Shown here one piece after another: positions 8,338 to 19,598 of a DNA stretch of 64,000 nucleotides. This stretch comes from Lonepinella koalarum. GTDB taxonomy: Bacteria > Pseudomonadota > Gammaproteobacteria > Enterobacterales > Pasteurellaceae. The notes beneath the pieces are model-generated. The model was not told the DNA's origin. It made no database searches and saw only the letters and a list, made by a program, of their open reading frames with translations. Position 1 is the first letter of the stretch. Each line of letters begins with the position of its first letter. The stretch covers positions 1-64,000 of the forward strand of contig JAUNED010000004.1 of NCBI GenBank assembly GCA_030525745.1, given 5' to 3'. The translations under genes and the position numbers were made by a program.

Positions 8338-9804
8338 ATGTCCGAGATTCAGGCTTTACAACCAACGCTATTATGGAAATGGTTTGATCAAATTTGTGCT
8401 ATTCCACACCCTTCTTATCATGAAGATCAGCTGGCAGAGTTTATTATAGATTGGGCGAAAGGAAAGGGGTTTTATGTAGATCGTGACGATAGTGGCAATG
8501 TGCTTATTCGTAAACCGGCTACACAAGGTATGGAAAATCGCCAGCCTGTGGCTTTACAGGCACATTTAGATATGGTGCCACAAGCCAACGAGGGTAATCC
8601 ACATCATTTTTTAACCGATCCAATTCAGCCTTGGATTGACGGCGAGTGGGTAAAAGCCAAAGGTACGACCTTAGGAGCGGATAACGGGATCGGCTTAGCA
8701 TCTGCATTGGCAGTGTTGGATAGCAATGATTTGGCTCATCCTGAATTAGAAGTACTTTGTACCATGACAGAAGAAGCTGGTATGGAGGGGGCAGTAGGTT
8801 TGCGCGCAAATTGGCTGACTTCCGAAGTAATGATTAATACAGATACGGAAGAAGAAGGTGAAATTTATATCGGTTGTGCCGGTGGTGAAAATGCTCAACT
8901 GACTTTACCTCTTGATTGGCAAGATAATCACTTTAAGCATAGTTATCAAGTGATTTTGAAAGGATTGCGTGGCGGGCATTCTGGTTGTGATATTCATACC
9001 ACAAGAGCTAATGCGATTAAGGTATTAGCCCGTTTATTGGCAAAACTTCAGCAAAATCAACCGCACTTTGAATTTACTTTAGGGGAAATTCGTGGTGGTT
9101 CTATTCGTAATGCAATTCCTCGAGAAGCCTTTGCGACGCTTTGCTTTAATGCCGAGGTGTGTGAATTGGAAAGTGCGGTGGAAAAATTGGCTGTTTTCAT
9201 TCAGCAAGAATTAGCTTTAGCCGAGCCACAATTAAGCCTGACTCTACAAAAAGTAGAAAAGCCAACACAAGTTTTTACAGCGAAAACGACACAGCAAGTA
9301 ATTGATTTATTGAATGTTTTACCAAACGGTGTGATGCGTAACAGTGATGTCGTCGCCGGTGTGGTGGAAACCTCTTTAAGTATCGGTGTATTGAAAACCC
9401 TAGAAAATTGTATTGAAGGGACGATTTTGCTACGTTCATTAGTGGCTAGTGGCACTGAATATGTAGAAAATATGCTGCGATCTATTGCTCGATTATCAGG
9501 GGGCGATGTGGCTTTTTCTAACGGCTATCCGGGGTGGGAACCACAACGAAATACCCCGATTTTAGCTTTAACCGAGAAAATTTATGGGGAAATTTTAGGT
9601 CATCAGCCGGAAATTAAAGTTATTCACGCCGGTTTAGAATGTGGCTTATTGAAAAAAATCTACCCGAATATAGAGATGATTTCTGTTGGCCCAACTATTC
9701 GTAATGCGCATTCTCCTGATGAAAAAGTGCATATTCCGGCAGTACAAACGTATTGGGCATTGTTAACCAACGTATTGGCGCAAATGCCGGAAAAATCGGT
9801 GTAA
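8338..9804 (+). CDS. pepD: Aminoacyl-histidine dipeptidase (peptidase D)
   Basis: A 488-residue cytosolic M20-family metallodipeptidase that cleaves Xaa-His and other dipeptides. Metal-site motifs are visible as [24 protein letters not shown] and, near the end, HAGLECG. The ATG at 8338 is chosen because AAGAGGAGA precedes it and the residues encoded upstream do not resemble the family. nudC follows after 9 nt, so the two are probably cotranscribed. The gene contains one uptake signal (9171-9179). Confidence 0.96.
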   Translation: MSEIQALQPTLLWKWFDQICAIPHPSYHEDQLAEFIIDWAKGKGFYVDRDDSGNVLIRKPATQGMENRQPVALQAHLDMVPQANEGNPHHFLTDPIQPWIDGEWVKAKGTTLGADNGIGLASALAVLDSNDLAHPELEVLCTMTEEAGMEGAVGLRANWLTSEVMINTDTEEEGEIYIGCAGGENAQLTLPLDWQDNHFKHSYQVILKGLRGGHSGCDIHTTRANAIKVLARLLAKLQQNQPHFEFTLGEIRGGSIRNAIPREAFATLCFNAEVCELESAVEKLAVFIQQELALAEPQLSLTLQKVEKPTQVFTAKTTQQVIDLLNVLPNGVMRNSDVVAGVVETSLSIGVLKTLENCIEGTILLRSLVASGTEYVENMLRSIARLSGGDVAFSNGYPGWEPQRNTPILALTEKIYGEILGHQPEIKVIHAGLECGLLKKIYPNIEMISVGPTIRNAHSPDEKVHIPAVQTYWALLTNVLAQMPEKSV

Positions 9805-9813
9805 GCAAGTAAA

Positions 9814-10599
9814 ATGTGGCATTGTATTCAGCCTGAGCAACAGGGCGCATGGCTACTCACCCAAGGCTCAGCGTTATATTTGAGCAATAATCAATTACCA
9901 CAAGGCCGAGCGGCAGATTTTCATTTGTCCAATTTACCTGCCTTGCAGATTGGGTACTGGAATGAACAGCCTTTATATTTGGTTGCCGAGCAAGAAAATG
10001 ACAGCCGGGAATATATTTCACTCCGCAGTCAGTTGGCATTAGCCGATACTCAATTTAATTTGTTGCAACGAGGCATAGAACTGAACCATTTTGTGAAAAC
10101 TCATCGATTTTGTGGAAAGTGCGGTGAAAAAACAGCAATGTCTGATCACGAATGGGCGATGCAATGCCAAAACTCTGCTTGTGGTTATCGGGCTTATCCC
10201 GTGATTTGTCCTTCGATTATTGTGGCCGTACGGCGGGGCAAGGAAATTTTACTTGCTTGTCATCAGCGCCATAAAGACAGTCAAATCTATACAACCTTAG
10301 CCGGTTTTGTGGAAGTTGGTGAAACTTTTGAGCAAACGGTAGAACGGGAAGTGTTTGAAGAAACCGGCATTCGGGTTAAAAATATCCGTTATTTCGACAG
10401 CCAACCTTGGGCATTTCCTAATTCTCAAATGGTGGGCTTTTTGGCGGATTATGAGAGTGGTGATATTTTGTTGCAAGAAGCGGAAATTGTCGATGCAAAA
10501 TGGTGTCATTGTGATGAGGCTTTACCTAATATACCGGAACAGGGTACGATTGCCCGTCGTTTGATTGAAACTACGTTGGCGCTGTGTCGTCAAGCCTAG
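9814..10599 (+). CDS. nudC: NADH pyrophosphatase / NAD-capped RNA decapping hydrolase
   Basis: A 261-residue Nudix hydrolase that cleaves NADH to NMNH and AMP and removes NAD caps from RNA 5' ends. A zinc ribbon (CGKCG, then CQNSAC) at about residues 98-118 precedes the Nudix box GFVEVGETFEQ...REVFEETGI. The NudC-specific motif SQPWAFPNS follows. It starts 9 nt after pepD. The zinc-ribbon codons carry an embedded uptake signal (10117-10125). Confidence 0.96.
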   Translation: MWHCIQPEQQGAWLLTQGSALYLSNNQLPQGRAADFHLSNLPALQIGYWNEQPLYLVAEQENDSREYISLRSQLALADTQFNLLQRGIELNHFVKTHRFCGKCGEKTAMSDHEWAMQCQNSACGYRAYPVICPSIIVAVRRGKEILLACHQRHKDSQIYTTLAGFVEVGETFEQTVEREVFEETGIRVKNIRYFDSQPWAFPNSQMVGFLADYESGDILLQEAEIVDAKWCHCDEALPNIPEQGTIARRLIETTLALCRQA

Positions 10600-10682
10600 A
10601 GACTATTGATAATTCAAATAAATTGGCATTATCAACAGAGCTTAAAAAGTGCGGTCGTTTTTTTATTATTTTAAGGATTTTT

Positions 10683-11279
10683 ATGCGAAACCCTATTCAT
10701 AAACGCCTAGAACGTTTTGAGTCATGGCAAAATATTACGTTTATGGCGTGCTTATGTGAGCGTATGTACCCGAATTTTCACTTATTTTGCCGAGTTACCG
10801 AACAAACGGAAAAGGCTCGAATTTATCAAAATATCTTAAATCTTGTATGGGAATATTTAACAGTAAAAGGGGCAAAAATTAATTTTGAAAACCAGCTGGA
10901 AAAACTGGAAGCCCTGATTCCTGATGTGAATGATTATGACTTTTTCGGCGTTGTACCGGCACTTGATGCTTGTGAGGCCTTATCTGAATTGTTACACAGC
11001 ATTTTGGCCGGCGAGACCTTAGAGCAAGCAATTAAAATCAGTCAATTATCCTTGCAAACGGTAGCCATAGTATTGGAGAGCCAAGCCGAACGTGAATTAT
11101 CGGAAAACGAATTGAAAAACAGTGAGGATATTCAGCAAGAACTTGATGTGCAATGGTTGATTTACCGTACATTAAATGAATGTGAAGAACGACAGGTTTC
11201 ATTGATTTTAGATTTGAAAAATGAGATCAGAAGTACAGGTATTTCCAATATTGGCATAGAATTGGAAGAAAAAATGTGA
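10683..11279 (+). CDS. YjaG family protein (DUF416)
   Basis: A 198-residue, mostly helical protein of unknown function in the YjaG/DUF416 family (MRNPIHKRLERFESWQ start). The family usually lies next to hupA, and it does here. The ATG at 10683 follows TAAGGATTTTT; an upstream in-frame start would add 33 residues overlapping nudC and not typical of the family. The C-terminal half is acidic. The label rests on resemblance and gene order. Confidence 0.88.
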   Translation: MRNPIHKRLERFESWQNITFMACLCERMYPNFHLFCRVTEQTEKARIYQNILNLVWEYLTVKGAKINFENQLEKLEALIPDVNDYDFFGVVPALDACEALSELLHSILAGETLEQAIKISQLSLQTVAIVLESQAERELSENELKNSEDIQQELDVQWLIYRTLNECEERQVSLILDLKNEIRSTGISNIGIELEEKM

Positions 11280-11436
11280 TTTTTCTCTCAAAATCATAAG
11301 ATAATGCTTGCTTTCTTGCCAAGTTTGATTAAGCTAAGAGCCACTGTTCTAACAGTGCTAAATGTTTCGGAGAACGGTTGATTAAATTGCTCTGAAACCC
11401 CATGATATTTTTATAAAAATGAAAAGGTATTTACTT

Positions 11437-11715
11437 ATGAACAAAACAGAATTAGTTGATGCAATCGCAAGCGCAGCGAACTTAACTAAAAAAGACGCTA
11501 AAGCAGCTTTAGAAGCGACATTAGAAGCTATCTCTACAAGCTTAAAAGCCGGTGACCCGGTACAATTAATCGGCTTCGGTACATTCAAAGTGAATGAGCG
11601 TAAAGCACGTGTTGGTCGTAACCCACAAACAGGTAAAGAAATCAAAATTAAAGCATCTAAAGCACCGGCATTCGTTGCAGGTAAAGCATTAAAAGATACT
11701 GTAAATGCAAAATAA
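11437..11715 (+). CDS. hupA: DNA-binding protein HU
   Basis: A 92-residue nucleoid protein that bends and compacts DNA as a dimer. The beta-arm motif [12 protein letters not shown] is intact, preceded by the core [14 protein letters not shown]. The ATG at 11437 ([11 protein letters not shown]) gives the usual length; an upstream ATG at 11419 would add six non-family residues. It sits behind yjaG, as in enteric bacteria. The alpha-type assignment rests on this context. Confidence 0.96.
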   Translation: MNKTELVDAIASAANLTKKDAKAALEATLEAISTSLKAGDPVQLIGFGTFKVNERKARVGRNPQTGKEIKIKASKAPAFVAGKALKDTVNAK

Positions 11716-11731
11716 TTGATTTTTTGATGAT

Positions 11732-11762
11732 AAAACCCCGTTCTATTGAATGGGGTTTTTTG
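11732..11762 (+). terminator. Rho-independent terminator of hupA
   Basis: AAAACCCC (11732-11739) pairs with GGGGTTTT (11752-11759) and is followed by further T residues, 16 nt after the hupA stop. Confidence 0.9.
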
Positions 11763-11864
11763 TTGGTATTTTATTTCAAATGGAGTATTTTGCTTGAAAA
11801 AATGATGTGATAGGAGTAAAGTGCGGTCAATTTTTATAGTGTTCTTATAAGAGGCAAGTTAAGT

Positions 11865-13697
11865 ATGTGTGGGATTGTTGGTGCTGTTGCGCAGCGTGAT
11901 GTAGCAGAAATTTTAATTGATGGCCTGCATCGTTTGGAGTATAGGGGCTATGATTCCGCCGGCGTGGCGGTATTATCTTCAAATGGAGAACGGCAAATAT
12001 TGCGCCGAGTAGGGAAAGTGAAGGCCTTAGATGAAGCAATCAGGCATCAGCCCTTAATCGGTGGTACAGGCATTGCCCATACTCGTTGGGCAACCCATGG
12101 CGAACCTTCAGAAGCCAATGCACACCCTCATTGTTCCGGTAACATTGCGGTAGTTCATAACGGGATTATTGAAAATTATGAAATGTTACGTGAGCAGTTG
12201 CAACAACGGGGATTCGTGTTTCAATCGCAAACAGATACTGAAGTGATTGCGCATTTGGTGGAATGGGAATATCGTACAGCGGAAACCTTGTTACAAGCGG
12301 TACAGCGTGCAATTGTGCAGTTGCGTGGTGCTTACGGCACGGTGATTATGAATACGGCAGAGCCTGAACATTTGATCGTTGCACGTTCCGGCTCGCCATT
12401 AGTTATTGGTTATGGCTTGGGTGAAAATTTTGTTGCTTCTGATCCCTTGGCATTGCTCAGTGTCACTCGTCGTTTCAGCTATTTGGAAGAAGGTGATGTG
12501 GCGGAAATTACCCGCCGTTCGGTGGCTATTTATAATCAGGCAGGTGAAAAAGTCGAGCGTGAAATTCATGAAGGCAATTTTGAGGCGGACGCAGCAGATA
12601 AAGGGCGTTTTCGCCACTATATGCAAAAAGAAATTTTTGAACAGCCGGTAGCGATTATGCACACTTTGGAGGGGCGAATTAAAGAGGGGAAAGTGAATAT
12701 TGACGCAATTTCACCGAATGCAACAGAGATATTGTCGCAGGTGGAACATATTCAAATTGTGGCTTGTGGCACTTCCTATAATGCCGGTATGGTAGCTCGT
12801 TATTGGTTTGAAGGTATTGGCGGTGTCAGTTGTGATGTTGAAATTGCCTCTGAGTTTCGTTATCGCAAATCGGTTACTCGCCCGAAAAGCTTATTGATTA
12901 CACTTTCCCAATCGGGAGAAACAGCAGATACGTTAGCTGCACTTCGTTTAGCAAAACAGTCCGGTTATATGGCAGTAATGACAGTTTGTAATGTAGCCAG
13001 TTCGTCTTTGGTACGAGAATCGGATATTGCCTTTATGACGAAAGCTGGTGTCGAAATTGGCGTGGCTTCTACGAAGGCGTTTACGACACAATTGACCTGT
13101 TTACTCTTACTCACTGCGGCTATCGGGCGATTAAAAGGGCATTTAAACGACGCACAAGAAAAACAAATTGTTCAAGCGCTTCAACGATTACCGGCGCAAA
13201 TTGAAAGTGTATTGGTCTTTGAGCCGCAAATTGAAAACTTATCGGAAGATTTTGCTGAAAAACAGCATACCTTATTTTTGGGGCGTGGCGAATATTACCC
13301 GATTGCGATGGAATCGGCGTTGAAGTTAAAAGAAATATCCTACATTCATGCTGAAGCCTATGCTGCGGGGGAACTAAAACACGGCCCTCTAGCCTTAATT
13401 GACGGCGAGATGCCGGTGGTTGTTGTTGCACCTGAAAATGATTTGCTGGAAAAGGTGAAATCCAATATAGAGGAGGTACGAGCCAGAGGTGGGCAGCTTT
13501 ATGTGTTTGCCGATCATGATGCTGGTTTTAGTGACACTGAAGGGATAAAAACCATTGTATTACCTAAAGTTGATGAAGTCACCGCTCCGATTTTTTATAC
13601 GATACCCTTGCAATTATTGTCTTATCATGTGGCTTTAATTAAAGGGACTGATGTGGATCAACCACGTAACTTGGCAAAAGCGGTGACTGTAGAATAA
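11865..13697 (+). CDS. glmS: Glutamine--fructose-6-phosphate aminotransferase
   Basis: Makes glucosamine-6-phosphate from fructose-6-phosphate and glutamine, the entry step to peptidoglycan and LPS amino sugars. The 610-residue protein starts [12 protein letters not shown], so Cys2 becomes the N-terminal glutaminase nucleophile. Two SIS sugar-isomerase domains follow, with ACGTSYNAG and SQSGETADT in the first. The C-terminus LAKAVTVE is canonical. No GlmS ribozyme is expected or seen in a gammaproteobacterium. Confidence 0.98.
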   Translation: MCGIVGAVAQRDVAEILIDGLHRLEYRGYDSAGVAVLSSNGERQILRRVGKVKALDEAIRHQPLIGGTGIAHTRWATHGEPSEANAHPHCSGNIAVVHNGIIENYEMLREQLQQRGFVFQSQTDTEVIAHLVEWEYRTAETLLQAVQRAIVQLRGAYGTVIMNTAEPEHLIVARSGSPLVIGYGLGENFVASDPLALLSVTRRFSYLEEGDVAEITRRSVAIYNQAGEKVEREIHEGNFEADAADKGRFRHYMQKEIFEQPVAIMHTLEGRIKEGKVNIDAISPNATEILSQVEHIQIVACGTSYNAGMVARYWFEGIGGVSCDVEIASEFRYRKSVTRPKSLLITLSQSGETADTLAALRLAKQSGYMAVMTVCNVASSSLVRESDIAFMTKAGVEIGVASTKAFTTQLTCLLLLTAAIGRLKGHLNDAQEKQIVQALQRLPAQIESVLVFEPQIENLSEDFAEKQHTLFLGRGEYYPIAMESALKLKEISYIHAEAYAAGELKHGPLALIDGEMPVVVVAPENDLLEKVKSNIEEVRARGGQLYVFADHDAGFSDTEGIKTIVLPKVDEVTAPIFYTIPLQLLSYHVALIKGTDVDQPRNLAKAVTVE

Positions 13698-13929
13698 ATA
13701 AAAAAACGACCGCACTTTTCCCTCTTTCTGAAAGTGATCTGCGCCTTAATCTGTTGGTTTAACGGTTCAAGTGTTGGGTGTAGATCAAAGTGCGGTCGAT
13801 TGTTATCAAATTTTGATTGCGAAATTGACAGAATTTCCCTAAACTGTCGCCCAATTTCCCGAGGGAAAGACACTTCTTTTTCATGCCTTAACTTTAAAGG
13901 TTGCCTGTGAGCAACAAAAGGACATCAAA

Positions 13930-15144
13930 ATGACACATCAAGTAAATAAATATGGCTGGAAAGCCTTATTAGGTTCTGCCGTCGGTTATGCAATGGACGG
14001 TTTTGATTTATTAATTCTTGGCTTTATGCTGACGGCAATTTCGGCGGATTTAGCCTTAACTCCGGCGCAAGGCGGTTCTTTAGTGACTTGGACACTTATC
14101 GGTGCGGTGGCCGGCGGTGTAATTTTCGGGGCGTTGAGTGATAAATTCGGACGTATTCGAGTTTTAACTTGGACGATTGTATTATTCGCCGTTTTTACCG
14201 GTTTATCTGCTTTTGCACAAGGTTACTGGGATTTGCTGATTTATCGCACTATTGCCGGTATTGGATTGGGGGGCGAATTTGGTATCGGTATGGCATTGGC
14301 GGCTGAAGCTTGGCCTGCTCGCCATCGTGCCAAAGCGGCGTCTTATGTGGCCTTAGGTTGGCAAGTCGGGGTATTGGCCGCCGCCTTATTAACGCCCTTA
14401 TTGCTGCCAATTATCGGCTGGCGTGGCATGTTTATTGTTGGGATTTTTCCGGCGTTTGTTGCTTGGTACTTGCGGGCAAAATTGCACGAACCTGATATTT
14501 TTGTGCAAAAACAGACCGCACTTACAGAGACGAAACAACGCTGCTCGCCTTTTAGATTATTGGTTAAAGATAAAGCAACAGCTAAAATCAGTTTGGGGGT
14601 TATTGTGCTGACTTCCGTTCAAAATTTTGGCTATTACGGCATTATGATTTGGCTGCCGAATTTCCTGTCTAAACAACTTGGTTTCAGTTTAACCAAGTCC
14701 GGTCTTTGGACGGCAGTCACCATTTGCGGAATGATGCTTGGCATTTGGATTTTTGGTCGCCTTGCCGATAAAATCGGTCGTAAACCAAGTTTTTTGATTT
14801 TCCAAGCCGGTGCAGTGGTAAGCATTATTGCCTATTCGCAATTAACGGATCCGACGGCGATGTTATTTGCTGGTGCAGTGTTAGGTGCTTTTGTGAATGG
14901 CATGATGGGCGGCTATGGGGCACTAATGTCTGAGGCTTATCCTACCGAAGCAAGAGCTACGGCACAAAATGTCTTGTTTAATATCGGTAGAGCCGTTGGT
15001 GGTTTTGGGCCTGTTGTTGTGGGAGCAGTTGTTTCTGCCTACTCTTTCCAAATTGCGATTGCTTTTCTTGCCTTGATTTACATTCTGGATATGATTGCGA
15101 CAATTTTCTTAGTCCCTGAATTAAAAGGGAAAGTTTTAGAATAA
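13930..15144 (+). CDS. MFS transporter, metabolite:proton symporter type
   Basis: A 404-residue inner-membrane carrier with about 12 hydrophobic segments. The motif GALSDKFGRIRVL between helices 2 and 3, and GRLADKIGRKP in the second half, are the duplicated MFS signatures. YAMDGFDLLILGFML near the N-terminus resembles the aromatic-acid/organic-acid (AAHS) branch. The substrate is unknown. It is a single gene between glmS and convergent aspA. Confidence 0.85.
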   Translation: MTHQVNKYGWKALLGSAVGYAMDGFDLLILGFMLTAISADLALTPAQGGSLVTWTLIGAVAGGVIFGALSDKFGRIRVLTWTIVLFAVFTGLSAFAQGYWDLLIYRTIAGIGLGGEFGIGMALAAEAWPARHRAKAASYVALGWQVGVLAAALLTPLLLPIIGWRGMFIVGIFPAFVAWYLRAKLHEPDIFVQKQTALTETKQRCSPFRLLVKDKATAKISLGVIVLTSVQNFGYYGIMIWLPNFLSKQLGFSLTKSGLWTAVTICGMMLGIWIFGRLADKIGRKPSFLIFQAGAVVSIIAYSQLTDPTAMLFAGAVLGAFVNGMMGGYGALMSEAYPTEARATAQNVLFNIGRAVGGFGPVVVGAVVSAYSFQIAIAFLALIYILDMIATIFLVPELKGKVLE

Positions 15145-15177
15145 AAGAGTGTTAGCTGTCTAAAACACATAAAACAA

Positions 15178-15212
15178 TGACCGCACTTTTTAGGATGGCA
15201 AAAGTGCGGTCA
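15178..15212. terminator. Bidirectional inverted uptake-signal terminator
   Basis: TGACCGCACTTTT (15178-15190) pairs perfectly with AAAAGTGCGGTCA (15200-15212) over 13 bp with a 9-nt loop, followed by AATTTTT. It separates the convergent MFS gene and aspA. Confidence 0.9.
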
Positions 15213-15233
15213 ATTTTTCGAGTGTTTTATCCT

Positions 15234-16649
15234 TTATTTATGTAGTGCGGCTTTATAAGTCGGGTTCATTAAGTTTTCGACGGATAAAATATCGTCTAAC
15301 TCTGCTTCGGTGAGTAAACCTTTCTCTAAAACAACATCACGAACACTACGGCCTGTGGTTGCACAAATTTTACCGATGACATCGCCGTTGTGATGGCCGA
15401 TAAACGGATTGAGATAGGTAATAATACCAATTGAATTGAACACGAAGTTTTCACAGATTTCTTTATTGACTGTAATACCGTCCACACATTTATCACGCAA
15501 ATTGATACAAGCGTTGCTGAGAATTTCAATGGTTTCAAACATCGCTTGGCCAATTACCGGCTCCATGACGTTTAATTGTAATTGACCGGCTTCTGCGGCA
15601 AATGTAACCGTCGTATCATTACCAATCACTTTAAAGCATACTTGATTAACCACTTCCGGCACAACCGGATTGACTTTTGCAGGCATAATGGAAGAACCGG
15701 CTTGTAATTCCGGTAGGTTAATTTCATTTAAGCCTGCGCGAGGGCCTGAAGAAAGCAAACGTAAATCGTTACAAACTTTAGAGAGTTTTACTGCTGTGCG
15801 TTTTAATGCGCCATGAACCATGACATAAGCTCCACAGTCGGAAGTGGCTTCAATTAAATTTGGTGCATTGGTACAAGCTAAGCCGGTGACTTCAGCCAAG
15901 CGTTTTACCACTAATTCAGAATAACCTTTTGGCGTGTTTAAACCTGTACCGATGGCGGTTGCGCCAAGATTCACTTCAAGCAATAATTCGGCAGTACGGA
16001 GTAAATTACGCACTTCTTCTTCCAATAATACGGCAAAGGCTTTAAATTCTTGGCCGACCGTCATTGGAACAGCATCTTGCAACTGCGTGCGCCCCATTTT
16101 TAAGATATTGGCAAACTCATTGGCTTTATGTTCAAAACCTTGTTGTAAATAAGTAATTTTTTCCACCAATTTGACAATGCAATTATAGACGGCGATACGA
16201 AAACCTGTTGGATAAGCATCATTAGTAGATTGGCTGGCATTCACATGATCCATAGGGTCAAGGAATTGGTATTCGCCTTTTTTGTGCCCTAAAATTTCTA
16301 AGGCAAGGTTGGCGACTACTTCGTTTGTATTCATATTGACAGAAGTACCTGCACCGCCTTGATATACATCGGAAGGGAATTGATCCAAACATTTTCCTGT
16401 GGTCAAGATTTCATCACAGGCCTTGACAATGGCATCGGCAATCGGCTGAGGAATTGCTCCTAGTTCTCCGTTGGCTAAAGCAGTGGCTTTTTTCACCATG
16501 ACCATACCTTTTACAAATTCAGGGACATCAGAAATAGTCACATTGGAAATATTAAAATTTTCAACCGCTCTTAGGGTGTGAATGCCCCAATAGGCATCGG
16601 CAGGCACATCACGTTCGCCAAGTAAATCGACTTCTTTACGGGTAGTCAT
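15234..16649 (-). CDS. aspA: Aspartate ammonia-lyase
   Basis: Converts aspartate to fumarate and ammonia, supplying fumarate for anaerobic respiration. The 471-residue protein has the fumarase/aspartase signature [11 protein letters not shown], the substrate-binding [10 protein letters not shown] and the motif [18 protein letters not shown] lies seven bases before the ATG. A near-perfect CRP site 63-78 nt upstream suggests catabolite control, as in E. coli. It is divergent from gor. Confidence 0.98.
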   Translation of the reverse strand: MTTRKEVDLLGERDVPADAYWGIHTLRAVENFNISNVTISDVPEFVKGMVMVKKATALANGELGAIPQPIADAIVKACDEILTTGKCLDQFPSDVYQGGAGTSVNMNTNEVVANLALEILGHKKGEYQFLDPMDHVNASQSTNDAYPTGFRIAVYNCIVKLVEKITYLQQGFEHKANEFANILKMGRTQLQDAVPMTVGQEFKAFAVLLEEEVRNLLRTAELLLEVNLGATAIGTGLNTPKGYSELVVKRLAEVTGLACTNAPNLIEATSDCGAYVMVHGALKRTAVKLSKVCNDLRLLSSGPRAGLNEINLPELQAGSSIMPAKVNPVVPEVVNQVCFKVIGNDTTVTFAAEAGQLQLNVMEPVIGQAMFETIEILSNACINLRDKCVDGITVNKEICENFVFNSIGIITYLNPFIGHHNGDVIGKICATTGRSVRDVVLEKGLLTEAELDDILSVENLMNPTYKAALHK

Positions 16650-16711
16650 TTTTTGCTCCTTAGTTATCCGTTGAGATTATGTGTATTATAAAAAAGCCCT
16701 ATGAGGAAAAA

Positions 16712-16727
16712 TGTGATCCTTATCACG
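16712..16727. promoter_or_regulatory. CRP site upstream of aspA
   Basis: TGTGATCCTTATCACG matches TGTGA-N6-TCACA at 9 of 10 defined positions. It lies 63-78 nt before aspA; gor starts 157 nt away on the other side. Confidence 0.7.
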
Positions 16728-16883
16728 TTTCAAGAAAGGCGTACCGACTTTATATTTATTATTCGGATTAGTTTTTTTAGGCCGAATTTAAACTGTTTTC
16801 TCGCCCAAAGTGCGGTTGGGATTTTTGCTTTTTTAGCGTTTTTTCGGCACAATAGTGAAGATTTTTTAGCAGAGGATTTTTGT

Positions 16884-18254
16884 ATGACCAAACATTATGA
16901 TTATTTAGCCATCGGTGGTGGTAGTGGCGGTATTGCTTCCATCAATCGAGCAGCAAGCTATGGTAAAAAATGTGCCATTATTGAGGCGAAACACTTGGGA
17001 GGAACCTGTGTAAATGTAGGTTGTGTGCCGAAAAAGGTGATGTTTTATGGTGCTCACATTGCTGAAGCCATTCATAAATATGCGCCTGATTACGGTTTTG
17101 ATATTGAGGTGAAAAATTTTAACTATGCGAAATTAGTCGAAAGCCGTCAAGCTTACATTAGCCGTATTCATACCTCTTACGGTAATGTACTGACTAAAAA
17201 TAACGTCGATGTGTTAAATGGTTTTGCTAAATTTGTGGATGCCAAAACGGTGGAGGTCACCTATGCCGATGGTTCAACGGAACAGGTGACAGCAGATCAT
17301 ATTTTAATTGCCACCGGCGGTCGCCCGAGTATTCCTGCGGTGAAAGGGGCAGAATATGGTATTGATTCTGACGGTGTGTTTGCGTTGAACGATGTACCGA
17401 AACGCTTGGCGGTAGTCGGAGCAGGCTATATTGCAGTGGAATTGGCAGGTGTTTTTAACAGTTTAGGAAGTGAAACTCATTTATTCGTTCGCCAACATGC
17501 TCCCTTGCGTAACCAAGATCCTTTAATTGTAGAGACCTTAGTAGAAGTATTAGCGCAAGATGGTATTCAATTGCATACACAAGCTCTGCCACAAGAAGTG
17601 GTCAAAAATGCTGACGGTTCGCTGACGTTAAGATTACAAGACGGGCGAGAAACCACGGTAGATTGTTTGGTTTGGGCGATTGGTCGTGAGCCGACTTGTG
17701 ACAAAATCAACTTGGACTTGGCCGGTGTGAAAACAAATGCTCGTGGGCAAATTATCGTGGATAAATTCCAAAATACCAATGTGCCAAATATTTATGCAGT
17801 AGGTGATATTATTGAAGGAGGCATTGAATTAACCCCTGTGGCAGTAGCAGCCGGTCGTCGCTTGTCTGAACGTTTGTTTAATAATAAACCGAACGAACAT
17901 TTAGATTATCATCTTGTACCAACAGTGGTATTCAGTCATCCACCTATCGGCACAGTCGGTTTAACGGAACCACAAGCTATTGAACAATATGGTGCAGAAA
18001 ATGTAAAAGTGTATAAGTCTGCATTCACTGCAATGTATACTGCAGTAACGCAACATCGCCAACCTTGTAAAATGAAATTGGTCTGTGCAGGCAAAGAGGA
18101 AAAAATTGTAGGTCTACATGGTATCGGTTTTGGCGTTGATGAAATGATCCAAGGCTTTGCCGTCGCAATTAAAATGGGGGCGACTAAAGCTGATTTTGAT
18201 AACACTGTCGCTATTCACCCAACCGGCTCTGAAGAGTTTGTCACTATGCGTTAA
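16884..18254 (+). CDS. gor: Glutathione reductase
   Basis: An FAD-dependent cytosolic enzyme that reduces glutathione disulfide with NADPH. The 456-residue protein has the FAD motif GGGSGG near residue 11, the redox pair in [13 protein letters not shown], a second Rossmann site [13 protein letters not shown] and the C-terminal [12 protein letters not shown] with the catalytic His. The ATG at 16884 ([12 protein letters not shown]) is chosen over an open stretch 61 codons longer, since AGAGGA precedes it and the upstream residues are not family-like. Confidence 0.96.
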   Translation: MTKHYDYLAIGGGSGGIASINRAASYGKKCAIIEAKHLGGTCVNVGCVPKKVMFYGAHIAEAIHKYAPDYGFDIEVKNFNYAKLVESRQAYISRIHTSYGNVLTKNNVDVLNGFAKFVDAKTVEVTYADGSTEQVTADHILIATGGRPSIPAVKGAEYGIDSDGVFALNDVPKRLAVVGAGYIAVELAGVFNSLGSETHLFVRQHAPLRNQDPLIVETLVEVLAQDGIQLHTQALPQEVVKNADGSLTLRLQDGRETTVDCLVWAIGREPTCDKINLDLAGVKTNARGQIIVDKFQNTNVPNIYAVGDIIEGGIELTPVAVAAGRRLSERLFNNKPNEHLDYHLVPTVVFSHPPIGTVGLTEPQAIEQYGAENVKVYKSAFTAMYTAVTQHRQPCKMKLVCAGKEEKIVGLHGIGFGVDEMIQGFAVAIKMGATKADFDNTVAIHPTGSEEFVTMR

Positions 18255-18305
18255 GTGTAAGCGATAACGCTAAATTTATTTGAATTATCAAACAGGCCCT
18301 AGATT

Positions 18306-18361
18306 AAAGTGCGGTCAATTTTTTAGTGGTTTCAAAACCTACTGAAAATTGACCGCACTTT
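18306..18361 (+). terminator. Long inverted uptake-signal hairpin after gor
   Basis: AAAGTGCGGTCAATTTT (18306-18322) pairs with AAAATTGACCGCACTTT (18345-18361) around a roughly 22-nt loop. It likely terminates gor and is built like the elements at 22438 and 25148. Confidence 0.8.
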
Positions 18362-18402
18362 TTATTTATCCATAATATCGTCGTAGAATTTATTTTCTGT
18401 TT

Positions 18403-18418
18403 TGTGACGGAAGTCACA
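18403..18418. promoter_or_regulatory. Perfect CRP site upstream of the ABC importer
   Basis: TGTGACGGAAGTCACA matches all ten defined bases of TGTGA-N6-TCACA. It lies 98-113 nt before the ATPase gene, a usual distance for activation. Confidence 0.78.
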
Positions 18419-18515
18419 ATTTCAACTTAAGATAGTTGATACAAGTTGTTTCTTTTTTTGTACAATTTTGCTATCTATTTCATTCATATCATTAAATTTT
18501 AGTTAAGGACAGATT

Positions 18516-19598
18516 ATGGCAAAACTTGAAATTAAGAATGTGACGAAAAAATTTGGGCAGTTTTATGCGGCCAAGTCGATTTCTTTTGTAGCAGAAGAAG
18601 GTGAATTTGTTACTTTACTCGGGCCGAGCGGCTGTGGTAAAACCTCATTATTAAAGTTGATTGCCGGTTTTCATTCGGTCGATGAGGGAGAAATATTAAT
18701 CGGCGGTAAGAATGTGAATGGCGTTCCGCCGGAAAAACGAAATACCGCTATGTGTTTCCAGTCCTATGCCTTATTTCCCCATTTAAACGTGTCCCACAAT
18801 ATTTGTTATGGGTTACAACAACGCAAGATTGATATGAATGAACAAAAAGCACGTTTAGATGTATCTATTAAACAAATGGATTTAGAAATGCACCGTTTGA
18901 AACTGCCAAGTCAATTATCCGGTGGGCAACAGCAACGAGTGGCACTTGCCCGGGCAATGGTAACACGGCCGGATGTCATTTTGTTTGATGAACCTCTGTC
19001 AAATTTAGATGCAAAATTACGCGAGAGTGTCCGATTTGAAATTAAGCAACTGTCCAAACAATATAACCTGACCAGTATCTATGTGACCCACGACCAAGCA
19101 GAAGCCTTGGCGATGTCGGATAAAATTATTGTGTTAAACAAAGGGGAGATTGAACAAATAGGTACACCTCACGAGATTTATAATGCCCCGCTCAATCGCT
19201 TTGTGGCAGATTTTATCGGGGTAGCCAATATTGCCGAAGCTCATATTTCAGAAACGGGTGAAAATACTTATTCCGTGCAATCGGTATTTGGTGATTTCAT
19301 TGCGTATTCACACAAAAAACCGCTATCTTCCCATAGCTATATCTGTTTCAGACCGGAAAATGCGACTTTGGTTTCAAAGGACAGCGATGCGCCGAATAAA
19401 TTAACGGTAAAAGTATTGCAGACTGCATTTATGGGAAATTTAACCGAAATTCAAGGCGAAGTGTCCACAAACGGGCAGCAAAAAATCATTCGATTACAGC
19501 TTACTAAATTTCCGCAGATTAATGAAGACAATACCTTAACCTTTAGTATCGCACCTGAATCCATTTGTTTCTTGGAGGCCGTCGATGAAAAATCTTAA
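18516..19598 (+). CDS. ABC importer ATP-binding protein (polyamine/iron/phosphonate type)
   Basis: A 360-residue ATPase that powers import. Walker A GPSGCGKT is at residues 36-43, followed by the Q-loop in CFQSYALFP, the signature LSGGQQQR, Walker B VILFDEPLSNLD and the switch His in YVTHDQAEA. A C-terminal TOBE-like regulatory domain follows. It is the first gene of a four-gene operon and overlaps the next gene by 14 nt. The family includes PotA, FbpC and PhnT, so the substrate cannot be assigned from the ATPase. A CRP site precedes the operon. Confidence 0.9.
   Translation: MAKLEIKNVTKKFGQFYAAKSISFVAEEGEFVTLLGPSGCGKTSLLKLIAGFHSVDEGEILIGGKNVNGVPPEKRNTAMCFQSYALFPHLNVSHNICYGLQQRKIDMNEQKARLDVSIKQMDLEMHRLKLPSQLSGGQQQRVALARAMVTRPDVILFDEPLSNLDAKLRESVRFEIKQLSKQYNLTSIYVTHDQAEALAMSDKIIVLNKGEIEQIGTPHEIYNAPLNRFVADFIGVANIAEAHISETGENTYSVQSVFGDFIAYSHKKPLSSHSYICFRPENATLVSKDSDAPNKLTVKVLQTAFMGNLTEIQGEVSTNGQQKIIRLQLTKFPQINEDNTLTFSIAPESICFLEAVDEKS

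Noticed and set aside
16701..16883. 61-codon N-terminal extension of glutathione reductase
   Set aside because: It covers the aspA CRP site and promoter region; the FAD motif starts directly after [12 protein letters not shown] at 16884.
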